Below are positions 44,101 to 57,364 of a stretch of DNA of 64,000 nucleotides, piece after piece. Source of the DNA: Luscinia megarhynchos (Eukaryota; Chordata; Aves; Passeriformes; Turdidae); assembly GCA_034336665.1 (NCBI GenBank), contig CM067576.1, positions 17,008,036-17,072,035 on the forward strand. The letters run 5' to 3'. Position 1 is the stretch's first letter. Every line of letters starts with the position of its first letter. The translations under genes and the position numbers were made by a program. The notes under the pieces are model-generated. The model was given only the letters and a program-made list of their open reading frames with translations. It did no database searches and was not told where the DNA came from.

Positions 44101-47100
44101 TTGCCTCTCACCTTCACATCCCAGGATGCTTGTGCCTAACTCCACGTCCTTGGCAGAAGTGCCAGGGCTGAAGCTGCAGTGCTGCTCCTGCCTTGGGTGT
44201 GGGGCAGTGCCAGGCACACCAAGCACGTCCTCCATGCCCTGCTCCTGCTCTGGGGAAGAGAGTGGTGGTGTTTGCCTTGGGGAAAGGATGGGATTGGGGC
44301 TCAGGAGATGCTGGGACAGGGGGTTCCCAGCCCTCTGCTCCAGCAGGGAGTGTTTGGAGGATGCCAGCTCTGGACAGGGGCTCACAGCACGAGTGTCCTT
44401 CCCTGCAGCTTGGTTTCAGCATTTCTGTAATGAATTGGGAGCCAGTTTTTGCCCCTCAAATGCAGGTAAAACTTCTGTCATTTCCAGAAGTGGAAATGGC
44501 ACTGGTGTGGTGGAAGAAGCCCTACATGTGGATTGCTCAGGTTTGGGGTGGGTTTTTGGTGTGCCAGGTCAGTCCTGTCCCTCTCTGGCCTGATGTTACT
44601 GGTTTCATTAAACAAACTGGTTACAAAAGGCTTTTGCATGATGCTCCTTCTGCCAAAAACTATCTGTGCTTCTGAGCAGCCAGAATAAATTCTGCAGCCT
44701 CTCTGACACGCAGCCATGGGCTGGGCTGTGGGGCACTGCCAAGACAAGGGAGCAGTGCTGTGTTTTCACGAGCCAAGCCATGGCCCCTGCTAGTGGTTTG
44801 TGGAACTCTGAGCCCTGCAGGGTACTCCAGGTGATCTGGAGTGGTCATAAACCAGGGGATGAGGTGCTGAGAGTCAAGCAGTGGTTTTAGTGCAACAGGA
44901 GGAGGCTAAGCTGCAGCTTTCAGAATAATTTCAAACTTCTCTTTAATGATGCTCAGGCTGCTGGTGGTGTAATAGCAGTAGACATCAGCAGTGGGAATCA
45001 TTCCCGTGGTTAAATTTACATTGTTTGGTGGGGGAAAGTGCTTTGAAAGCAGAGAGACTGTTTCCCAGAGAAGACATCTCTCATTCCTTTCTTTTATCTC
45101 CTCCCTGCCAAGCTGGGGGTGCTGTGAGTGTGTGAGCTGCTGAGAGGTGCTTAAATGAGTGCTGGGTGATGAGGAATACCTTGCTGTGGTTTTTATGTGC
45201 AAGCAGGCTGTATTTTCTGCAATAACTCTAATAACCTTCGTGTGGCTGTTTAGAAGGATGAACCTCATTAAAGAAGAGGTATTTAATAACAGGCCTATTT
45301 TTATCTCTGTCTTTATCTAACAGTCTGCACATTTATTTCAAGCTTGTAACAGTGCTTTGGAAGAAAAATGTTTTCCCTCCTCTAAAATGTTTTGGCAGTG
45401 CCTCCAGCCTGGGTTATCTTGAATTTCCAGTTTGGCTGTCATCCCTCCTCCTTCCAAAGCCAGCAAGGCACACGAGGCTCCAACATTTTCCTTGGGTATT
45501 ATGGGAACATGGTTTCAAAACGTGGGACTTGGGTCCCAGGGTCCCTGAAACAGTTCTGGTGCTTTGATCAAACATAATCACAGCAACTCCTTCAGGCTTC
45601 CAATGTGTGATCTTGTGTGGGACAAGCTCTGCAGGCATTGCAGTGTTTGCTGCAGGATGTGATTGACCACGGGCTCTGGGAGAGGCTGGCAGCTCTGGGG
45701 CTCAGGCATTCCTGCAGAAATTTATTTTTTTTCCCCCAAATTTGTTAACTTTATTCTGTAATTTCATAAATTAAACCCTGATCTATAGATATCTTGCAGA
45801 CATTTTGTGTTCTCTGTATTTGTTGTCCTTTGCTGGATCATGTACATCCCTAAATCACAGTTTTGCAGCATTATCTTTTTCCATAATTAGGGAGTATTTT
45901 GCATGGCTTTGGTCAGGCCCTTCCTCCCTGCAGTTTCCCCCATGGGCTAAGGCCTGACTTTCTGAAACTTCCCCAGAACTGATTCTGGGTGGGCAAGGAC
46001 AAGGTCAGAGGGTTTTCAGGCAGTCAGCACAGTCAGATGGCTCCTGTGAGGAATATTTCACTTGCTCCTTCACAGTTCTTGCCTGCAAATTGTGCTCTTG
46101 CTCAGATGGGGCTCCAGCTTTTTTTTTTTTCTTTTTCCCTCTTTCTTTCCTAGGTTAGTCAATCTTCCATACATTTGTTTATAGGGTCACACAAGCAACA
46201 GGTTCTGCTTTTTCCACAGATCCTTCCAGAGCCACGTGCTGTGCCTGCTCCATTCTGGTGTAAAAGCACCTTGCTCCTCTGAGGAAAACTCAGAATATCC
46301 ATCCAGCTTCTTGACTGAGCGAGGCATTTTCTCTGAACCCTGCCCTCTGTTCATTTCAGAATCTGCAGGGAATTTGGGACATAAATTAAAAAGCTATTTG
46401 ATGTTCCTTGAGGTCTAGAAGCTGGTTTTGCATTTGTTCTTACTTGAACGCACACTGAGACAAATGGCTCTGTTTTACTGAAGCTGCTTCCTTTAGCATC
46501 CTCAGGAAGCTTCTGAGTTAAAAAATAAATATGGCTCTGTTTTTCCAAAGCAAAAGCTGGGGAAAGAAATGTAATCTCCTTGGGTCTGTCCTGATGCTTT
46601 GTAGAACTAATTCCCATTTATTGGAAGAACTCTTCCACGCCAGATTCACGTTTAATTTTTTATTATGTGTTTACATTTTGGAAGGAGTAAGGGTGGTGGT
46701 GGAAATTCTAATGAAGGACAACATTTCTCATTCAAAAGATCCTTCTTCAGTCCAGAGATTCATTTTCCTCTCTCCTGATTTTTCTGCCTGCTCCTTAAGA
46801 CTGCAGGAAGTTTTGCTTGGGTCATTCACTTGCAACAGGATGTTATGTGAATACAGAGTGAATGTATGCAGCCTGTCACTTGGAATTGCTGCTGCTCTGC
46901 TGCTGGAGAGCTCCCAGGGTTGCAGAGTCCTTGCAAGAGGCAATAACAGGAATGTGCCTGTGATCCTGCAAAGCCAGAGGAGGAACACGGAGCTCTGAGC
47001 CTCTCCCATCACTGCAGGGTGTGAATAAATAGATCTAATCAACAATTTACATGTTAGCCCCAGACCAGGTGTTATTTTTAGGATGTGTCATTCAGCCTGA

Positions 47101-47564
47101 GAGAAACCTCTGCATCTAGGGCTGGTGGTGTTTCTAAAAGCAGCTCTGAGTGATCACCCAAGGTGGATTTTAAACTGAATTTACATTTTGATAGAATCTG
47201 CTGCTTTTCTTATCTGAAACAAAGCCCACCTGATCTTCATTAATTACACTATCATTTCACCTGCTAACCAGGGTGCTGCTAATTACACTTATCTCCCTGT
47301 TCTTCACCAGATAATACACAGAATTGTTATCCTTGCCTGTATCTGGATTAGCTGGAGCTGTAAGGAGGTGGCACAGGGTGATGGGTTTTACAGGTGGAGT
47401 GAAGGTATTTATACTGTATTTATAGCCTGGCTGAGGGGAAGCTGGAGGAGTGGCTGCTGTCCCCTTGCTGTGCTGCCATTCCAAGACACCTCCACAGCAA
47501 AACACACAGAAATAACTGCTGAAACACAGAAAAACCTGGTTACTGCAGGGGGACTGGGGCAGGC

Positions 47565-47690
47565 CAGCTCCACAAGAGGGCTGGTGGAGTCCTGGGACAC
47601 CCCAGAGCCTCCTGAACACAGGGCTGGAGGTTGAGCAGGGGGTGATCCCAGAGGTGTTTCCAGCCTCAGCCATCAGGGACTGTGTGGCAG
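47565..47690 (+). mobile_element. Diverged CR1 LINE 3' end
   Basis: CTGGTGGAGTCCTGGGACAC is followed by GGAGGTTGAGCAGGGGGTGA and TCCCAGAGGTGTTTCCAGCC, then TCAGCCATCAGGGACTGTG. This is the order of words in the sense 3' end of CR1. It is old, and the assignment is moderate. Confidence 0.45.
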
Positions 47691-48070
47691 TGCCTTTCTT
47701 AGGACAGAAGGTCTCATGGTGGCTTTTGTTGCCTTTTTCTTCATTCTGAAGAGGGACTAGAAATGGTTCACAGGATTTCTTCTGTGCCTTCTGCAGTGCA
47801 GGTGGTACAGGCAGGGATGGAACAACAGCACCTTTGTACTTGTCAAGCCTCCATCCACACCCACGGTGCTGCCTGAGGCTCAAAGGTGATTTTCTTGCAG
47901 GCTTAGAACACAACACCAGCAGGGAGAACAAAACTCAGTGCAGACCATGCTGCAGAGAACCAAAAGCTAAATATGGAGCCATGCAGGTGCACACTGCAGT
48001 GGTGGCAGAGCTGGGAATGCAGAGTGGGGAATGCAGAGTGGGGAGGTTTCCTGCTGCTCTGGCACGACGA

Positions 48071-48720
48071 ACCAGGGGATCTCTGGTTCTCCCTGGGGAT
48101 CTCTGGTTCTCCATGAGGGTCTCTGGTTCTCCATAATTCTCCATGGGGATCTCTGGTTCTCTCTAAGGATCTCTGGTTCTCCACAGTTCTCCCTGGGGAT
48201 CTCTGGCTCTCCATGAGGGTCTCTGGTTCTCCATGAGGGTCTCTGGTTCTCCATGAGGGTCTCTGGTTCTCCATGGGGATCTCTGGTTCTCCATGAGGGT
48301 CTCTGGCTCTCCATGAGGGTCTCTGGTTCTCCCTGGGGATCTCTGGTTCTCCATAGGGATCTCTGGCTCTCCATGAGGGTCTCTGGTTCTCCATGGGGAT
48401 CTCTGGTTCTCCATAAGGATCTCTGGCTCTCCATAGTTCTCCATGGGGATCTCTGGTTCTCCATGAGAGTCTCTGGCTCTCCATAGGGATCTCTGGCTCT
48501 CCATAGGGATCTCTGGCTCTCCATGGGGATCTCTGGTTCTCCATGAGAGTCTCTGGTTCTCCATGAGGGTCTCTGGTTTTCCCTGAGGACCTTTGGCTGT
48601 CCTTGAGGATCTCTGGTTCTCCATGGCTCTCCCTGAGGACCTTTGGCTCTCCATGAGGATCTCTGGCTCCCCCTGAGGACCTTTGGTTGTCCCTGAGGAT
48701 CTCTGTGTCTCCATGCTCTC
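48071..48720. repeat. 20-bp minisatellite, about 32 copies
   Basis: Tandem copies of GGGGATCTCTGGTTCTCCAT with two common variants (GAGGGTCTCTGG; GGCTCTCC), and a few 15-bp units where part is deleted (CCATAATTCTCCATGGGG). Because 20 is not a multiple of three, the frames cycle. The long minus-strand open frames of repeating RDPHGEPE-type peptides are repeat translations, not genes. Confidence 0.95.
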
Positions 48721-50637
48721 CCCAAGGATGTGCTGATGCCCTGCCCAGAGCTTGCTGTCACAGCAGGCAGTACTTTCTGGTGGCTGCTCTGCTCCAGGGC
48801 CATGGTGCTCCCAGGAGGGCAGGGCAGGGATGCTCCTGTCCCAGCAGGTCACAGGGCACACAGGTACCACCCTAGAGCAGCTGCTTCTCCTCTGCATCAC
48901 TCCCAGGGACAAAACTCCTGCCCTGCAGAACCAGCACGGAGGGGGCAGCACCTGGGCAGCACTGGTTTAATCATTTATTAATGTTTAGTAATATTATTAA
49001 TTTATAATGGCCAGTTCTGCCACCAAAGCTGTGTGCTGGCTGGAGATGTGTGTTTGGGGGAGGGCTGGCCTCACCATTAGCTTGTCAGGGTTTGCAGCAC
49101 TGGCAGCTGGGGAGAAAACTGTTATTAAGTGTAACGTGGCACCTGGGAGATGGAAGCATGGGGAGACAATAAATACAACCTTCCATAATGCCATTCCATG
49201 GTGTCACTCTTCAGAATTTATTAGGACTTAGCTGCAGCCATGCCTGCAGCCTCCTGTGCTGGAATCAGTAAATTGTGTTCATTATCTCCAGCACTTGCTC
49301 TGACCTGCTGTGTTTTACAAGGGAGGAGACACTGCAGGCATGGGGACACAAAAAGCAAATCCAGCTTTTCTGGGCTTTGCTGGGACACCCCGGGCAGGGC
49401 TGGGCTGTGGGGATGCACCCCAAGTGCGTTTGGGGGACTAAGGACCTACCAAAATCACACATTCCTGGGAGAACAGGGAAGGAGCTGGGTGAGGAGGGAT
49501 GCCAGGGCACCTTGGAGCACACTGGCACATTTGGCACTCCACTGTGGGACCACTCCAGCAGCACTGGGTGTGCTGAGGATGCTGGAGGTGGAAAAGGGTT
49601 CACAGGAGCTCCCTGAACTGCAGACAAGGAGGTGCCACACCCCTGTTTTGTGTCCCCTTGCAGCAGCATTTTCAAATAAAAACACAAATGAAACTCTGCT
49701 CCTTTCTCCCATTTTTTTGTCAGGACAAATCCCAGCAGCAGCATGTTTGTGTAGCTTCATCCTTATCCTCAGCATTTAGGTCCAGGATGGAGGAAAACAA
49801 GTTCAAGCCCAACCTCCTGATAATTTATTATGTTCCTTGTGCTTAAGGGCAAAATTTAAGTTGCCAAAAGCAGATGTTTGCATGCTCTTTTTTTAGCTCT
49901 CAAAGTACTTTCTGTGTGCTTGATTGATGGACGTCCCTGTTACATTAATAGCTGGGCTTTGCAGAAAGCTGTTATTACCAGGAGAATCTGGTGTGGGTTT
50001 CAGTTTTTCTTCTTGCATTGAAAATCCATTATTAATGTCTTTTTGAGGGAAAAAAATAAAAAAAAGAGGTTTCAATTCAGGCATTTTGCTTTGCTTTCTC
50101 AGGCTTCTTCTCAACTGTCTTCACCGAGGTGCTTTTAAAATCAATATTACAAGTGTTTTTTATATTTTACTGGGTGGTTGAGGGTTTCTGCGTCTTGCTA
50201 TTGATTTCTGATTGTACTGCAGGACATTTAAGTGCACACAAGTTGCTCTGTGATAGATAACTTCATATGTGTCTTCCTAATCATCACTGAGTTGCTTTCT
50301 GCCTGTTCCCTGGATGCTGCTGCTGAGCCTGGAAGGCACCAGGAGAGCTCTGGGTGCAATCCTGAGACACCAAACTTGTTCATTGAGTTTGGGTTTGGTT
50401 TTCAGTCAGACACAGGGTTCAAGTGAGGTTTGGGAGGGGTCTCCTCTTTTGTGTTTTGTGAACTTTGCAGAGTTCTGCCCTGGCTTCTCAGGCAGCCTTA
50501 TGTTCTGTGTTGGAGGAGTGTCACAAGTCGTTGTCCTGCTTTGTGCGGGGTGGTCACAATTCACCTTCAGCTTCAAGCACTGACCTTGTCCCTTGGGGCA
50601 GCTCTGCTGGCAGAGCTCAGCATTTCAGAGGTGCAGA

Positions 50638-50925
50638 GTCACTGGATCCCAGAATGGTTTGGGTTGGAAGGGACCATAAAGCTCATCCAGTTCCATCCCC
50701 TGCCATGGCAGGGACACCTTCCACTGTCCCAGGCTGCTCCAGCCTGGCCTTGGGCACTGCCAGGGATCCAGGGCCAGCAACAGCTGCTCTGGGAATTCCC
50801 TCCCAGCCCCTCCCCACTCTCCCAGGGAACAATTCCTGCCCAATATCCCATCCAGCCCTGCCCTCTGGCAATGGGAGCCATTCCCTGTGTCCTGTCCCTC
50901 CATCCCTTGTGAAAATCCAAACCTC
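50638..50925 (-). mobile_element. CR1 LINE 3' UTR fragment
   Basis: An almost intact antisense CR1 3' end: CAGAATGGTTTGGGTTGGAA, GGGACCATAAAGCTCATCCA, CAGGGACACCTTCCACTGTC, GGGCACTGCCAGGGATCCAG, GGGAACAATTCCTGCCCAAT and GTCCTGTCCCTCCATCCCTT. It aligns in reverse with the CR1 copies at 4.0 and 63.1 kb, so it belongs to the same subfamily. Confidence 0.9.
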
Positions 50926-51342
50926 CATGAAGTGATAAAGAAGCACAGACTGCATTTGGAACTGCTGTAAAGTTGGATTTGCAGACAGAGGCTCTTGGAG
51001 CACATCAGCTCTGATGGCACAATCTGTGAGAGCTTGTTGGCACCAAAGCAGCCTGTGAGGAGTGACATGACTGTGGCCAGTGCAGGTGCTCCAAACTGCT
51101 TCCGTGGCTCTGGGTGGGCTGTACCAGGGGAAGAGCTCTGTGTGTGTGGCACAGCCCCTCCCAGCCCTCCATGCCTGCCAGGGGCTGTGCCAGCAGGCAG
51201 CCTGGAGAGCTTTGGTGTACAGGAACCTCTGCTGCTGGATTGGGCTGTTTGCTCCTCAGGCTGATCCTGAGTGGGCTCCTGGACCTGCAGGCATGGGGGC
51301 TGCACTTGGCTTCCAAGGAATGGTTATTGCAGTTTGTCTGTG

Positions 51343-51835
51343 CTGGGGACTAGGACAGACACTGGCAGAGGAGCTGGTGCTGTGTCCCTGGGCTCAGTTT
51401 ATCCATCCATGCTGGGGACCAGGACAGACACTGGCAGAGGAGCTGGTGCTGTGTCCCAGGGCTCATCTATCCTGGGGACCAGCACAGACACTGGCAGAGG
51501 AGCTGGTGCTGTGTCCCTGGGCTCAGTTTATCCATCCATGCTGGGGATCAGGACAGACACTGGCAGAGGAGCTGGTGCTGTGTCCCTGGGCTCATCTGTG
51601 CTGGGGATCAGGACAGACACTGGCAGAGGAGCTGGTGCTGTGTCCCTGGGCTCATCTATCCTGGGGATCAGCACAGACACTGGCAGAGGAGCTGGTGCTG
51701 TGTCCCAGGACTCAATTTGTCCATGCTGGGGATCAGGACAGACACTGGCAGAGGAGCTGGTGCTGTGTCCCTGGGCTCAGTTTGTCCATGCTGGGGATCA
51801 GGACAGACACTGGCAGAGGAGCCAGTCCCCTGTCC
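51343..51835. repeat. 60-69-bp minisatellite, 8 copies
   Basis: AGGACAGACACTGGCAGAGG recurs (AGCACAGACAC in two copies) at 51352, 51421, 51481, 51550, 51610, 51670, 51735 and 51800. The spacings are 69, 60, 69, 60, 60, 65 and 65 bp. Length classes differ by the presence of the (AGTTTATCC)ATCC-type insert after GGGCTCA. Open + strand frames are repeat-derived. Confidence 0.95.
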
Positions 51836-53879
51836 CCAGGAGCAGCAGGGCTCGGCGGTGGCAGTGCTGGCAGGGGACAGCAGCCCAGCCCTGCCTGGCC
51901 TGGCTGGGGAAGGGACAGGGATGTTCTGGCATGCAGAACAATGGACAGGCTCTGACCTTGCTGCTGGAACTCACTTAGCAATTCTGTTGATGTTCTGGAG
52001 ACGAAAATATAATTCAGGCCACCTTCTCCTCCAAGCTGACCCTGAGAATCTGGGAGAAGAGCTACTGAATAATTAGGGGCCTTTTTTTTTCTTTTTTTGC
52101 TGGAGTTACTGCTCAGTGTTGAACTGTGCTCCAAAGTGTCATTAGTTCCCTTGAACTTACTGGTCCGAGTGTACTTAGCATTAATATAATCAGGTAAATT
52201 GCAGTCTCATTAATCACTGGGGGCTGCAGCACATCCCTGTCGTGCTGTTTTGTGGGTGGCTTGGCTGGTGGGGAGCCCCTGGCCAGGGGTGGAGGCTGTG
52301 GCTGGAGCAGTCCCTCTCTGTCCTGTGCGTGCTTTAGCTGTGTGTGTCTCACCCTGCAGGAGCGTTTGCCAGCACTGCCATGATTACAGAGAGCAGCTTT
52401 GCTACCACAGAGGACAAAAAAGAAGGGTGGATTTGTCCCAGGGGAACTTGGCTGGAGCACATCCCTGCTGCTGTCACTCTGATTTGGGTCTGTGGGCTCC
52501 CAAAATGCAGAGCCCAGACTCGTGGCTCTGCAGTGAACACACAGGGCCCGAGCTCTTGCTGCAGGCTGTTTGGTGATGCTGTGGCTCTGTCTCTGTGGCA
52601 GAGCTCTCAGCCTTCCTGGCAATGTAAATTCTCCTGGCTGCATGCTAAAATTACACTGAGTTATTGATTTATCTTTGAGAGGATTTCCTTCCCGAGGGAC
52701 GTTTCTGGCTGTTGTAGTGATTTAGTTCTCCTGCAAGTGCAGGCTCCGTGGCAGAGCAGAGCCACCCTGCTGCCCTCCTGCCCTCCCTCAGGCTTCCTCT
52801 GCAAGCTGATTTCTGTTCCAAGGCTGGGACAAGGTTACATGGCTGTAATTTCCCTGTGACCACTGCAAATGAAAGGGCATTTTCAACTTTCCACTGCAAG
52901 GCTGGGACAAGCCTTTGTGCCCTGGCACCAGCATCACCTTGGGCGTGTCTCAAACCCAGCCCAAGGCTGGCACATGGGATGTGTGGAGCCATGCCAGCTC
53001 CTGGGAATGGTTTAGTTCCTCAGAGTGGGGTATGATGGGATCAGGATCATGCTAACACTTCTTTCCTAAAGCTGCAGGGTCCAGCCTCTCTTTTCATTCC
53101 TTTCTATTGACTCTCCATGGAGCATCTCTAAAAACCAGGCCAGGCAAGTTCCTGCTGGTGGTCCTGAGGAAGCAAAGCCAGTTCTCTTCTTCTGCCACCA
53201 ATTTTCTCCCCTTGGCCCTGAAATCACACCCCACAGCTGGTGACCATCATCAGTAGAAGGACCTGATCCCTTCAGGACATGGCCAAATTTCAGATTTCAG
53301 TTTCAGCACCTCTGTGGCTGGAAAATGCCCAGCTCTGTGTCCTTGGGTGAAGCACATCCCTGTGGGTTCCTGTATCCAGCCCCACAGTGCATTTGGCACC
53401 GATCTCAGCTGCACACTGATAAAATGTGAGGCTGCCCGTGTGTGTGGTGTTATAAAACAGCATCCACCAATTAGGCCCAGGGAGAACATCAATTTATTTC
53501 CCTGTGAACCGAGTGTGGCACAGCTCCTTCCTCTCCCAGTGATCTGTCTGTGAGATAAAACACATCTTTAGTGTCTATCTTAAATACTGCAGTGTTGACA
53601 AGTTCTCTTGACAGAAATTAGGCTAATGTCCCTTACGACTGCGTTAGCTGTGGAAACAAGGCTTTCAATTGGAGCTCCTCAAAGCGCTGTTCCAGCGCGC
53701 TCTCCAAGGCGTCCTCTGATTCCAGCTTTTATTACCAAATTTGTTCTCACTCTGCCTTGGCAGTGAGGCTGCCTCCTTCCCATCCATCCTGCTGCTCTGG
53801 CAGCCAGGCAGCTGCGATTGGGCACCTTGCAGTGCTGACCTGGGCAGTGCTGGCCAAAGGTCTGTGGCCCCCTGGATCT

Positions 53880-55894
53880 GGGGGATGCTCCAGGCTCAGG
53901 CGATGCTGGTGCTGGGATGTGGGTGAGAGCAGCCAGCTCTGGGCTCAGGGGATGCTGGTGCTGGGATGTGTGTGAGGGGAGCCAGCTCTGGGCTCAGGGG
54001 ATGCTGGTGCTGGGATGTGGGTGAGAGGAGCAGCTCTGGGCTCAGGGGATGCTGGTGCTGGGATGTGGGTGAGAGGAGCAGCTCTGGGCTCAGGGGATGC
54101 TGGTGCTGGGATGTGGGTGAGAGGAGCAGCTCTGGGCTCAGGGGAGGCTGGTGCTGGGATGTGGGTGAGAGGAGCAGCTCTGGGCTCAGGGGATGCTGGT
54201 GCTGGGATGTGTGTGAGAGCAGCAGCTCCGGGCTCAGGGGATGCTGGTGCTGGGATGTGGGTGAGAGCAGCAGCTCCAGGCTCAGGGGATGCTGGTGCTG
54301 GGATGTGGGTGAGGGGAGCAGCTCTGGGCTCAGGGGATGCTGGTGCTGGGATGTGTGTGAGAGCAGCAGCTCCGGGCTCAGGGGATGCTGGTGCTGGGAT
54401 GTGGGTGAGAGGAGCAGCTCTGGGCTCAGGGGATGCTGGTGCTGGGATGTGGGTGAGAGCAGCAGCTCCAGGCTCAGGGGATGCTGGTGCTGGGATGTGG
54501 GTGAGGGGAGCAGCTCTGGGCTCAGGGGATGCTGGTGCTGGGATGTGGGTGAGAGGAGCAGCTCTGGGCTCAGGGGATGCTGGTGCTGGGATGTGGGTGA
54601 GGGGAGCAGCTCTGGGCTCAGGGGATGCTGGTGCTGGGATGTGGGTGAGGGGAGCAGCTCCAGGCTCAGGGGATGCTGGTGCTGGGATGTGGGTGAGAGG
54701 AGCAGCTCTGGGCTCAGGGGATGCTGGTGCTGGGATGTGTCTGAGAGCAGCCAGCTTTGGGCTCAGGGGATGCTGGTGCTGGGATGTGGGTGAGAGGAGC
54801 AGCTCCAGGCTCAGGGGATGCTGGTGCTGGGATGTGGCTGGGCTCAGGGGATGCTGGTGCTGGGATGTGGGGTGAGAGGAGCAGCTCTGGGCTCAGGGGA
54901 TGCTGGTGCTGGGATGTGGGTGAGAGGAGCAGCTCTGGGCTCAGGGGATGCTGGTGCTGGGATGTGGGTGAGAGGAGCAGCTCTGGGCTCAGGGGATGCT
55001 GGTGCTGGGATGTGGGTGAGGGGAGCAGCTCCAGGCTCAGGGGATGCTGGTGCTGGGATGTGTCTGAGAGGAGCAGCTCTGGGCTCAGGGGATGCTGGTG
55101 CTGGGATGTGGGTGAGAGCAGCAGCTCCAGGCTCAGGGGATGCTGGTGCTGGGATGTGGGTGAGAGCAGCAGCTCCAGGCTCAGGGGATGCTGGTGCTGG
55201 GATGTGGGTGAGGGGAGCAGCTCCAGGCTCAGGGGATGCTGGTGCTGGGATGTGGGTGAGGGGAGCAGCTCCAGGCTCAGGGGATGCTGGTGCTGGGATG
55301 TGGGTGAGAGGAGCTGCTCTGGGCTCAGGGGATGCTGGTGCTGGGATGTGGGTGAGAGCAGCAGCTCCAGGCTCAGGGGATGCTGGTGCTGGGATGTGGG
55401 TGAGAGGAGCAGCTCTGGGCTCAGGGGATGCTGGTGCTGGGATGTGGGTGAGAGGAGCAGCTCTGGGCTCAGGGGATGCTGGTGCTGGGATGTGGGTGAG
55501 AGCAGCAGCTCTGGGCTCAGGGGATGCTGGTGCTGGGATGTGGGTGAGGGGAGCAGCTCTGGGCTCAGGGGATGCTGGTGCTGGGATGTGGGTGAGAGGA
55601 GCAGCTCTGGGCTCAGGGGATGCTGGTGCTGGGATGTGGGTGAGAGGAGCAGCTCTGGGCTCAGGGGATGCTGGTGCTGGGATGTGGGTGAGAGGAGCAG
55701 CTCCAGGCTCAGGGGATGCTGGTGCTGGGATGTGGGTGAGAGGAGCAGCTCTGGGCTCAGGGGATGCTGGTGCTGGGATGTGGGTGAGGGGAGCAGCTCT
55801 GGGCTCAGGGGATGCTGGTGCTGGGATGTGGGTGAGAGGAGCAGCTCTGGGCTCAGGGGATGCTGGTGCTGGGATGTGGGTGAGGGAAGGCAGC
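53880..55894. repeat. 48-bp G-rich minisatellite, about 41 copies
   Basis: The unit is GGGCTCAGGGGATGCTGGTG, CTGGGATGTGGGTGAGAG and GAGCAGCTCT (48 bp). Variants are GAGAGCAGCAGCTCC, GAGGGGAGCAGCTCT and TGTCTGAGAG. One shortened unit at about 54827-54850 (lacking most of GTGAGAGGAGCAGCTCT) and one extra G at about 54870 shift the frame. A period of 48 keeps any stop-free frame open. This produces very long repetitive open frames on both strands (up to about 480 codons on + and 439 on -) that should not be called genes. Confidence 0.97.
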
Positions 55895-57364
55895 TGACAC
55901 AGGTGGAGCAGAGAGGGGATCCAAGGCAATCAGCTGCATTCCCTGCCAGCAGCACGGCGTGTCCTGAAACGCTCCCACCGGGAGCTGGAGCTGGCAGGAG
56001 GGAGTTTGTGTCCTGCATGGCTTGTCTCTGCAATTCTAGCCCAGAGTTACAGACTCAGAGGCTGAGGACAGGAACAGACACTGGTCATGGATATCCCTGC
56101 TTGAGCTTCTCGTCCTTCCTGGTGAATAGTTTCACTTTTTGCTCCTTTACCCTCCTCAAGTTGTGCACTTTCAGCCTTCAGCTCCTCGTTTCCAGCCATG
56201 ATTAACCATGGCCATCCTAAACCTCCTGATTCTCACTCTGGTGTTGGTCCTGATGGATTGTCCCTTCCTGTCTGTCCATTCTGTGCCCTCACATTGCCAG
56301 GTGCTTTGGTGGCCATCTCATGAGTCCCTGGGACAGGAGGAGAGGCTCTCTGGGAGTGACAGATGTGGGAGGCACGATGGTTGATGATGTTCTGGAGCTA
56401 CCAATCTCCATCATAGTAAAGAAGCCAGTGGTGCCTCTCTCAAAAAGGTATTAAATGCCTAAAATTCCACAAAATTAATATCATCCTCAGTTCCTTTTGT
56501 CAGGTTCTCAATTCTGCTGGTCAGCTGCCTTGTCCTTCTCTGCCCACGTCCTGCATTGAACTTCTCTGAGTGTAGCCAAGCCCTCAGCATCCCAGATGGG
56601 CTTTCTGGAGTAACAAATAGACCTGAGGGATGGCAATTATTGAATGGATTGTGGCATTGGCTTGGGGATAAATAATGTAGTGACTTGGAGAGGGATTAAA
56701 ACTGGCTTTTTAAAATAAGCTTCTCGTGGGTGTTGACTTGGGGACGTGGTGAGACAGAGGTCACTGCAGGGTCTCTGCAGCCTGGTGTGTTTGAGAGATG
56801 AAATATCAGAGTGTGGCTGGATACCTTTGGTCTCTCTGTTTCTTCTGCTCGGACCTTTGTGGGATTAAACTCTCTAAACTGCTGCAGTTCACAGACTTCA
56901 AGCCCAGTATCAGAAGAAAAAATAAATCAAGTGCCTCGTATTGAATCCTGAGCATGTGGCTCCTGCTGCAGCCAGGGCTGTGGTAACTCACTGCAGTGCC
57001 TGCCTTGGAGCTGAAGGGTTTGCTGAGAAGGTGAAAGCAAACATGTTGTGCCCACTCTGCAAAAGGACAACTCTTCTTCTTCCTGCCCTGTGGTTATTTT
57101 TTCCCTGCTGTGTCTGCTGCTGTTGCACTGCAAGGCAGAGTGGGCAGGAGGGAGGTGGGAGGACAGAGCACTTTTTGGGGGAGCTCTTTGCCACAGAAGC
57201 ATTTCCCCATAGCAGCAGCAGATCCACCAGCAGATGTCTCAGATGGAGGCATTGCATTTCCCTCTGAGCCCCCCTGTCCCCTCTTCCTTCCCTGAGATCC
57301 CTCCTTCCTCCCCAGGCCCTCCTGGCCACCTTCCACCTCCTCCTCCATCACTTCCAGACTTCCC

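Noticed and set aside
47903..48951. Minus-strand frames of up to 278 codons with RDPHGEPE-like repeats
   Set aside because: Pure translation of the 20-bp minisatellite plus flanking sequence.
54714..56205. Very long open frames on both strands (439 and 482 codons)
   Set aside because: They are translations of the 48-bp minisatellite; the period is a multiple of three and the unit lacks stops. No splice, start or domain evidence.
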